From Leptothrix discophora (GTDB lineage Bacteria > Pseudomonadota > Gammaproteobacteria > Burkholderiales > Burkholderiaceae_C): a DNA stretch of 64,000 nucleotides. The notes beneath the pieces are model-generated. The model saw only the letters and a program-made list of their open reading frames with translations. It was not told where the DNA came from and made no database searches. Position numbers and translations under genes: made by a program. Location of the stretch: contig NZ_JAUZEE010000002.1 in assembly GCF_030705305.1 (NCBI RefSeq), positions 338,374 through 402,373 of the forward strand, given 5' to 3'. This document shows, one piece after another, positions 59,169-64,000 of this stretch (position 1 is the stretch's first letter; each line of letters begins with the position of its first letter).

Positions 59169-61919
59169 TCAGGGCTTGCGTTCCCGCCGCCGACGCGGCG
59201 ACTTCACGGCGGCCGGATCGGCTGGCGCGGGCTGGCCCTGGGCGGCGGCTTCCAGCTCGGCCAGCAGGCGCTGCACGCGCTGGTTCAGCGGCTCGTTGCT
59301 GATGCGTTCGCGCAGCCGCTCGACCATCAGCGGGAAGCCGAAGGGCGTGATGCGCGCCGGCCGGGTCATCACGACCTCGCCGGCGGCCATGCGGGCCAGG
59401 CAGCGCTGCAGCCGCTCGACGTCCAGCTCCTGGGCCAGCGTCTCCGCCTCGGCCTGCGCGAGCAGCAGGTTGCCGGGGTCGAACTTGCGGAACACGTCGA
59501 AGAACAGGCTGGACGAGGCCTGCACCTGGCGCGTGCTGCGCGGCGCGCCGGGGTAGCCGGTGAAGACCAGCCCGGCGACCCGGACGATCTCGCGGAAGCG
59601 GCGCTGCGACAGCTCGGTCGCGTTGAGGGCCTGCTGCAGGTCGGGCATCAGCCGCTCGGCCGTCAGCAGCCCGCGCCCGGCCGAGCCGGGGCCTTCGGGC
59701 AGCAGCAGCGCCGGCCAGTCGAAGGGCGTGCGCGACAGCAGCTCGAAGCCGTGGTCGTTCATCGACAGGCTGAAGGTGCCGGGCCGGTCACGCGCGGCCC
59801 GCCAGGCCAGCAAGGCGCCCAGTCCGATGTGGACCATGCGCCCGGCCAGCGGGTAGCAGAACAGGTGGTGGCCCTCGTCGGATTGCAGCAGTTCGAAGAC
59901 CAGCCGGCCGGTACGCGGCAGGGCCGACTGGCGCGCCTGCAGCGCCAGCAGCGGGGCGAGGGTGCGCAGCTCGGGCGGGGTGTCGTCCGGCAGGTCGGCG
60001 TGTGGGGTGGAGGGCCGCTCGGCCGCAGCCGCCTCCAGCGCCGGCAGCAGCGGCTCGGCCCGTGCGAGCAGGGCCAGCACGCTGTCGGCCAGCTCGCTGG
60101 ACAGCGGCATCTTGCCGCCCTGCCAGGTCGGCACCGCGCCCTGGTTCTTCGGTGCCGGCTTGACGTAGGCGGTCAGGTCGCGCACCCGCACCAGCTGCAG
60201 CACCCGGCCGCTGAAGATGAAGCAGTCGCCCTCGCGCAGGCTGGCCAGGAAGCCTTCCTCGATCGAGCCGAGCCGGCCACCGTTGAGCCACTGCACGCTC
60301 ATCGACGCGTCCGACACGATGGTGCCGATGGCCATGCGGTGGCGCCGCGCGACATCGCGCCGCATCACGCGGTGGCGGCCGTCGGCCGGGTCGCGCTCGA
60401 TGCGGTGGTGTTCCGGATAGGCCGCCAGCGCGTCGCCGCCATGCACCGTGAAGCCCAGGCACCAGTCGAAGGTCTCGCGGTCCAGGTCGCGGTAGGGCCA
60501 GGCCAGCCGGACCTCGTCGAACAGCGCATCGGGCTCGAAGCCTTCGCCGACGGCCAGCGTCAGCAGGTGCTGGATCAGCACGTCGATCGGCCACGGCGGC
60601 GGCTCGCGCGACTCGATGCGGCGGGCCAGCGCGGCCTCGCGCGCGGCGGCGCCTTCCAGGATCTCCAGCGCATGCGTGGGCACGACCGTGATGCGCGAGG
60701 GCCGCCCCGGCGCATGACCCGACCGCCCGGCGCGCTGCAACAGCCGCGCAATGCCCTTGGGCGAGCCGATCTGCAGCACCCGTTCAACCGGCAGGAAGTC
60801 CACCCCCAGGTCCAGGCTGCTGGTGCAGACCACCGCCTTGAGCGCGCCGTTCTTCAGCCCGGCCTCGACCCACTGGCGCACGGCGGGATCGAGCGAGCCG
60901 TGGTGCAGCGCGATCAGCCCGGCCCAGTCCGGCCGCGCTTCCAGCAGCGACTGGTACCAGACCTCGGCCTGCGAGCGGGTGTTGGTGAAGACCAGGCAGG
61001 ACGCGGCGGCGTCGATCTCGCGCACCACCTCGTCGCGCAGGCGCAGGCCGAGGTGGCCGCCCCAGGGGAAGCGCTCCAGCGTCTCGGGCAGCAGGGTGTC
61101 GACCGTCAGCGCCTTGGGCAGCGAGCCCTGCACCCGCACGGCGTCTGGGCCGGCCAGCGCCTCGGCCGCCAGCGCCAGGTTGCCCAGCGTGGCCGACAGG
61201 CCCCAGACCCGCAGCGCCGGGTTGAGCCGGCGCATCCGGGCCAGCGCCAGCATCACCTGGGTGCCGCGCTTGTTGCCGAGCAGCTCGTGCCACTCGTCGA
61301 CGATCAGCACCTCGGCATCGGCCAGCACCGCCGAGCCGTCGGCCAGCGCCAGCATGAGGCTCAGGCTTTCCGGCGTCGTGACCAGCGCGGGCGGCCAACG
61401 GTGGCGCTGGCGCGCCTTCTCGGCCGCGGCGGTGTCGCCGGTGCGCATGGCCACCGTCCAGCCCATGCCGATGCCGTCGCAGGCGGCCTGCAGCGCCTGG
61501 GTGGTGTCGGCCGCCAGCGCCCGCATCGGCGTGATCCACAGCACCCGCGGACCGGTGCGCGCGGGCGGTTCCGGCCGCGCCCGGCAGACCGCCAGCGCAC
61601 CGAACCAGGCCGCCAGCGTCTTGCCCGCGCCGGTGGTGGCGTGCAGCAGGCCACTGCGGCCGTCGCGCATGTGAGCCCACACCTCGCGCTGGAAGTCGAA
61701 GGGCTGCCAGCCGCGCCGGGCGAACCAGTCCTCGGCATCGGCGGCGACCGGTCCGGCCGGCCGACGTGGCGTGGACGGGCCCGGCGAGCGAGCGGGCGCT
61801 GACGTCGCCCGCTCGCGCCGCGCCTGGGCCCGCCGCAAGGCGCTCAGCTGCGTGCCCACGTTGGGGCCCGGCGGCAGGCCGCCACGCCAGGGCGGGTCGT
61901 CGGGTGGGTGGGCACTCAC
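59169..61919 (-). CDS. Ligase-associated DEXH-box helicase (Lhr-like)
   Basis: 916 residues. SF2 helicase: Q-motif FDFQREVWAHM, motif I ATTGAGKTLAAWFG (about 94), II VDEWHELLGNKRG (about 195), III LSATLGN (about 225), IV-VI CLVFTNTRSQAEVWYQSLLE, TSSLDLGVDFLPVE and LQRAGRSGHAPGRPS (about 395). The Lhr-type winged helix and C-terminal DUF region follow. In the family this helicase serves DNA repair together with PdeM. The first 60 residues are a Pro/Arg-rich, poorly conserved extension, so a later start cannot be excluded. It probably forms a two-gene operon with pdeM. Confidence 0.92.
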   Translation of the reverse strand: MSAHPPDDPPWRGGLPPGPNVGTQLSALRRAQARRERATSAPARSPGPSTPRRPAGPVAADAEDWFARRGWQPFDFQREVWAHMRDGRSGLLHATTGAGKTLAAWFGALAVCRARPEPPARTGPRVLWITPMRALAADTTQALQAACDGIGMGWTVAMRTGDTAAAEKARQRHRWPPALVTTPESLSLMLALADGSAVLADAEVLIVDEWHELLGNKRGTQVMLALARMRRLNPALRVWGLSATLGNLALAAEALAGPDAVRVQGSLPKALTVDTLLPETLERFPWGGHLGLRLRDEVVREIDAAASCLVFTNTRSQAEVWYQSLLEARPDWAGLIALHHGSLDPAVRQWVEAGLKNGALKAVVCTSSLDLGVDFLPVERVLQIGSPKGIARLLQRAGRSGHAPGRPSRITVVPTHALEILEGAAAREAALARRIESREPPPWPIDVLIQHLLTLAVGEGFEPDALFDEVRLAWPYRDLDRETFDWCLGFTVHGGDALAAYPEHHRIERDPADGRHRVMRRDVARRHRMAIGTIVSDASMSVQWLNGGRLGSIEEGFLASLREGDCFIFSGRVLQLVRVRDLTAYVKPAPKNQGAVPTWQGGKMPLSSELADSVLALLARAEPLLPALEAAAAERPSTPHADLPDDTPPELRTLAPLLALQARQSALPRTGRLVFELLQSDEGHHLFCYPLAGRMVHIGLGALLAWRAARDRPGTFSLSMNDHGFELLSRTPFDWPALLLPEGPGSAGRGLLTAERLMPDLQQALNATELSQRRFREIVRVAGLVFTGYPGAPRSTRQVQASSSLFFDVFRKFDPGNLLLAQAEAETLAQELDVERLQRCLARMAAGEVVMTRPARITPFGFPLMVERLRERISNEPLNQRVQRLLAELEAAAQGQPAPADPAAVKSPRRRRERKP

Positions 61920-62080
61920 GGTCGGGAAGGTCGGGTGGCGTCGGCGGTTGGAAGGCGGGCTGGTCAGGGGCAGGACGTGCCGCTTGGGGTCAACCTTCTG
62001 GGGGAATCAGCCGCAACAGCTTAGCGCGCACCGCTGCCTAGACTGGCCCGCGCCCCATCCAGCCCTGAAGCGAGACCCCG

Positions 62081-62881
62081 ATGCGCCTGCCCGCCCTGAC
62101 GATCTGCCTGATCCTGATGACGCTTGGCGCCTGCGGCGGCGGCGGTGCCGATGCCGGCAAGAGCGTCTTCGACCCTTCTGGCGACAACGCCGGCGCGCAC
62201 CGCGTCGTGCCGCTGAACCACGGCGCCTACCAGCTCGACTACGACTGCGACGACCGGCTCGCCGTGCGCTACGCCTACACGCTGACGACCGACACCGGCC
62301 ACGCCGTCCGGCCAGACGTCTACACCCAGGTCGATCCCCTGCTGCCAGCGGGCTGCCCGGCGCAGCTGAGCGCGAATGCGTACGCCGCACCGGGCTGGGC
62401 GCGCGGCCACCTCGTCGCCGCCAACCACATGGACGCCAGCGACGCGCTGATTGCCCAGACCTTCCTGATGAGCAACATCGTCCCGCAGCGGGCGGCCTTC
62501 AACCAGGGCATCTGGGCCGAGGCCGAGGCCATCGCCGAATGCTGGCGCGACGTCGCGCCGGTCCAGGTGATCGGCGGCGTGCTGGCCAACGACAGCGCCA
62601 ACGACCTGTTCCGGACCTCGCACGGCGTCGCCACGCCGGACGTGTTCTGGATGATCCTGGTCAGCGCCGACCCGGCCCGCCCGGGCCAGCAGCGTGCGCT
62701 GGCCTGGTGGATCCCCAACATCGATGCCACCGGCACGCTGGAGAGCCGCCGCGTCAGCATCGCGACGATCGAGGCCAGGGTCGGCGCCAGCCGGGTCGGC
62801 CTGCCGGCGCTGGCGGCGGCGCTCAAGACATCGGTCGGCGCGGCCTGGGGCGTGCCGGCGGGAGGGTGTCTGGCGGGGTGA
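62081..62881 (+). CDS. Secreted DNA/RNA non-specific endonuclease, lipoprotein
   Basis: 266 residues. Signal peptide ends in a lipobox-like TLGACGGG, so it is probably exported and membrane-anchored. The nuclease domain holds the NUC1-type catalytic segment WARGHLVAANHMDASDALIA (RGH with the general-base His at about 110), followed by TFLMSNIVPQRAAFNQGIWA. The Asn of NQGIWAEAE, about 22 residues on, is the metal ligand in this beta-beta-alpha-Me family. Extracellular nucleases of this type degrade any DNA or RNA, for feeding or biofilm control. Cys pairs at 55 and 95 might bridge. It is followed by a YefM/YoeB toxin-antitoxin pair. Confidence 0.85.
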   Translation: MRLPALTICLILMTLGACGGGGADAGKSVFDPSGDNAGAHRVVPLNHGAYQLDYDCDDRLAVRYAYTLTTDTGHAVRPDVYTQVDPLLPAGCPAQLSANAYAAPGWARGHLVAANHMDASDALIAQTFLMSNIVPQRAAFNQGIWAEAEAIAECWRDVAPVQVIGGVLANDSANDLFRTSHGVATPDVFWMILVSADPARPGQQRALAWWIPNIDATGTLESRRVSIATIEARVGASRVGLPALAAALKTSVGAAWGVPAGGCLAG

Positions 62882-62898
62882 CGTGTGGGAGTGGACTT

Positions 62899-62918
62899 GT
62901 CGTACGAAAAGTCGTACG
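62899..62918 (+). promoter_or_regulatory. Tandem GTCGTACG operator before the toxin-antitoxin genes
   Basis: Two copies of GTCGTACG, each containing the CGTACG palindrome, are separated by AAAA, 21 bases before the antitoxin start. Such paired palindromes are typical binding sites for autoregulating Phd/YefM antitoxins. Confidence 0.55.
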
Positions 62919-62938
62919 CTCTTCGGGAGGAGACCACC

Positions 62939-63181
62939 ATGACTGTCCTGTCCGCCAGTGAAGCCCGCGCCAAGCTCTATCGACTCATCGATGAGGCGGC
63001 CGAATCCCATCAGCCGGTCCTCATCGCCGGCAAGCGGGCGAGCGCCGTGCTGGTGTCGGCCGAAGACTGGTCAGCGATCCAGGAAACCCTCCACCTGCTG
63101 TCGGTGCCGGGCATGCGCGAGTCGATCAGGGAGGGCATGGCCGAACCTCTCGACACGAGCGTTTCGACGCTCGACTGGTGA
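62939..63181 (+). CDS. yefM: Antitoxin, YefM/Phd family
   Basis: 80 residues. It binds and neutralises the YoeB-like toxin encoded next and represses the operon. The N-terminal Phd/YefM DNA-binding part reads MTVLSASEARAKLYRLIDEA and the middle VLIAGKRASAVLVSAEDWSA, a family signature. The C-terminal end (SIREGMAEPLDTSVSTLDW) is the toxin-binding tail. GGGAGG lies 8 bases before the ATG. The toxin start follows after 4 bases. Two GTCGTACG boxes in front suggest autoregulation. Confidence 0.9.
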   Translation: MTVLSASEARAKLYRLIDEAAESHQPVLIAGKRASAVLVSAEDWSAIQETLHLLSVPGMRESIREGMAEPLDTSVSTLDW

Positions 63182-63185
63182 CCGG

Positions 63186-63449
63186 GTGGCTTGGCAACTG
63201 CTGTTCGCCCGCCATGCGCAGAAGGACGCGCTGAAGCTGGCGGCTGCAGGCTTGAAATCCAAGGCGCAGGCCTTGCTCGATGTGCTGGCCGAAGACCCTT
63301 TCCGCAACCCGCCTCCCTACGAGAAACTGGTCGGTGACCTGGCTGGCGCCTATTCGCGACGCATCAACATCCAGCACCGTCTCGTCTACGAAGTCATGGT
63401 GGAGCAACGCGTGGTTCGGGTCCTGCGCATGTGGACGCACTACGAATGA
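63186..63449 (+). CDS. yoeB: Toxin YoeB (Txe family mRNA interferase)
   Basis: 87 residues from a GTG 4 bases after the antitoxin stop. Txe/YoeB toxins cleave mRNA in the ribosome A site. Family blocks: WQLLFARHAQKDALKLAAAG, DPFRNPPPYEKLVGDLAGAY and SRRINIQHRLVYEVMV, then the C-terminal VLRMWTHYE with the terminal His and Tyr near the catalytic site (E. coli YoeB ends RYHY). Arg66-type SRRI and HRLVYE (Glu) are retained, so it should be active. It is one transcript with yefM. Confidence 0.88.
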   Translation: MAWQLLFARHAQKDALKLAAAGLKSKAQALLDVLAEDPFRNPPPYEKLVGDLAGAYSRRINIQHRLVYEVMVEQRVVRVLRMWTHYE

Positions 63450-63529
63450 CGCGGGACCGGGTCTTGCCGCCCTGCGACCGCTGCGGCCCGACGCTCCGCC
63501 CCATCACCCCACCCAATCACCCCGCCCCA

Positions 63530-64000
63530 TCACCCCGCCTGCAACCGCCGCCGCACCAGCTGGATGTGGCTGCGCAGCGCGTACAGCTCCTCGGCATGCG
63601 ACAGGGGCACCGGCAGGCGTTCGACGCGGGCGTCCAGGGCCTTGAGCTCGTCTTCCAGGCCGGTGACGGCCTCGGGCGTCAGGGCGGCGTCGCTGGCGCG
63701 TTCCTCGATGTCGCGCAGCGTGCCGTACCAGCGGAAGATGCGCGAGCGGATCCGCATCGTGTAGAGCGGCGGGACGATGCGCGACAGCGGGATCACCACC
63801 GCGACGATCGACACCAGCACCACCCACATCCGGTCGATCAGGTTGGCCAGCCAGAACGGCAGGTAGCGCTGCAGCAGCGGCGTGCCGCTCTCGTAGTAGC
63901 GCTGGGCCTCGGTGGCGAGCGCGTAGTCGCTCGCGCCGGCCTGCGGGAACTCGCCCTTGCGCTGGAACCAGTTGCCCTCGCCGTGGATGCGCCCCGCCGC
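63530..64000 (-). CDS. TAXI-family TRAP transporter solute receptor, C-terminal part
   Basis: The visible 157 codons are the C-terminal end; the gene begins beyond base 64000. The visible part starts near HGEGNWFQRKGEFPQA, then ASDYALATEAQRYYESGTPL and LLQRYLPFWLANLIDRMWVV, the region just before the single C-terminal transmembrane helix (WVVLVSIVAVVIPLSRIVPP). A coiled charged tail follows (LEDELKALDARVERLPVPL). This layout is that of TAXI solute-binding proteins with a membrane-anchored tail, which serve uptake of organic acids or osmolytes. Substrate is not deducible from the fragment. Confidence 0.8.
   Translation of the reverse strand, partial: AAGRIHGEGNWFQRKGEFPQAGASDYALATEAQRYYESGTPLLQRYLPFWLANLIDRMWVVLVSIVAVVIPLSRIVPPLYTMRIRSRIFRWYGTLRDIEERASDAALTPEAVTGLEDELKALDARVERLPVPLSHAEELYALRSHIQLVRRRLQAG

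Noticed and set aside
58845-61802. A 985-codon open frame antisense to the Lhr-type helicase
   Set aside because: Same shadow composition (Gln, Arg, Ala, Gly), while the helicase on the other strand has every expected motif.

Overview
The window is very GC-rich chromosomal DNA. Its gene content points to a betaproteobacterium of the order Burkholderiales (Leptothrix/Rubrivivax/Ideonella type). The indicators are an intracellular PHB depolymerase, a BoxD-like benzoate-pathway dehydrogenase, a glutathione-dependent formaldehyde pathway, a membrane H+-pyrophosphatase beside a soluble pyrophosphatase, a short RsxB ferredoxin and an RlmI-type methyltransferase. This placement is inferred from protein resemblance only; no rRNA gene is present.

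Layout. 1-7.4 kb: a truncated secreted PHP-domain protein, a Tat-exported PCuAC-like protein, a 2OG-Fe oxygenase overlapping a membrane-anchored spermidine-synthase-like protein, a DUF5666-type lipoprotein and an HtrA protease. 7.55-8.67 kb: an internally deleted IS5-family element. 8.7-14.2 kb: a nucleotidyltransferase, two small unknown genes, a methyltransferase, a glutathione S-transferase and BoxD. 14.5-19.8 kb (minus strand): fghA-adhC (formaldehyde detoxification) and modA-modB-modC-modE (molybdate uptake with its regulator). 19.8-24.9 kb: a divergent LysR/Gfo-Idh pair, a dienelactone hydrolase and a QseBC-like two-component system.

24.9-37.2 kb is a defence region. It holds a membrane-associated Mrr-type nuclease, a frameshifted gene of unknown function, and a compact minus-strand operon of five genes. 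In transcription order these are a type III restriction helicase-nuclease (Res), a type III DNA methyltransferase (Mod), an OLD-family ATPase/TOPRIM nuclease, a McrB-type motor and a McrC-type nuclease. Gaps are only 4 to 42 bases, and this stretch is visibly richer in A+T than its flanks. The composite operon is the most interesting object in the window.

37.3-47.5 kb returns to host-like DNA: a NYN-LOTUS protein, tRNA-Ala(CGC) with a terminator, an alpha/beta hydrolase, RsxB, PhaZ, an HDOD protein, HppA, Ppa and an SbmA/BacA-type ABC transporter. 47.5-47.8 kb is a non-coding block of REP-like hairpins. 47.8-64 kb carries a FemAB-like acetyltransferase head-to-head with nadE, a zinc metalloprotease lipoprotein, a chemoreceptor, aminopeptidase P, PdeM with its Lhr-type helicase, a secreted nuclease, a YefM/YoeB toxin-antitoxin pair and the C-terminus of a TAXI-type TRAP receptor. 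No CRISPR array, rRNA, integrase or replication origin was seen.
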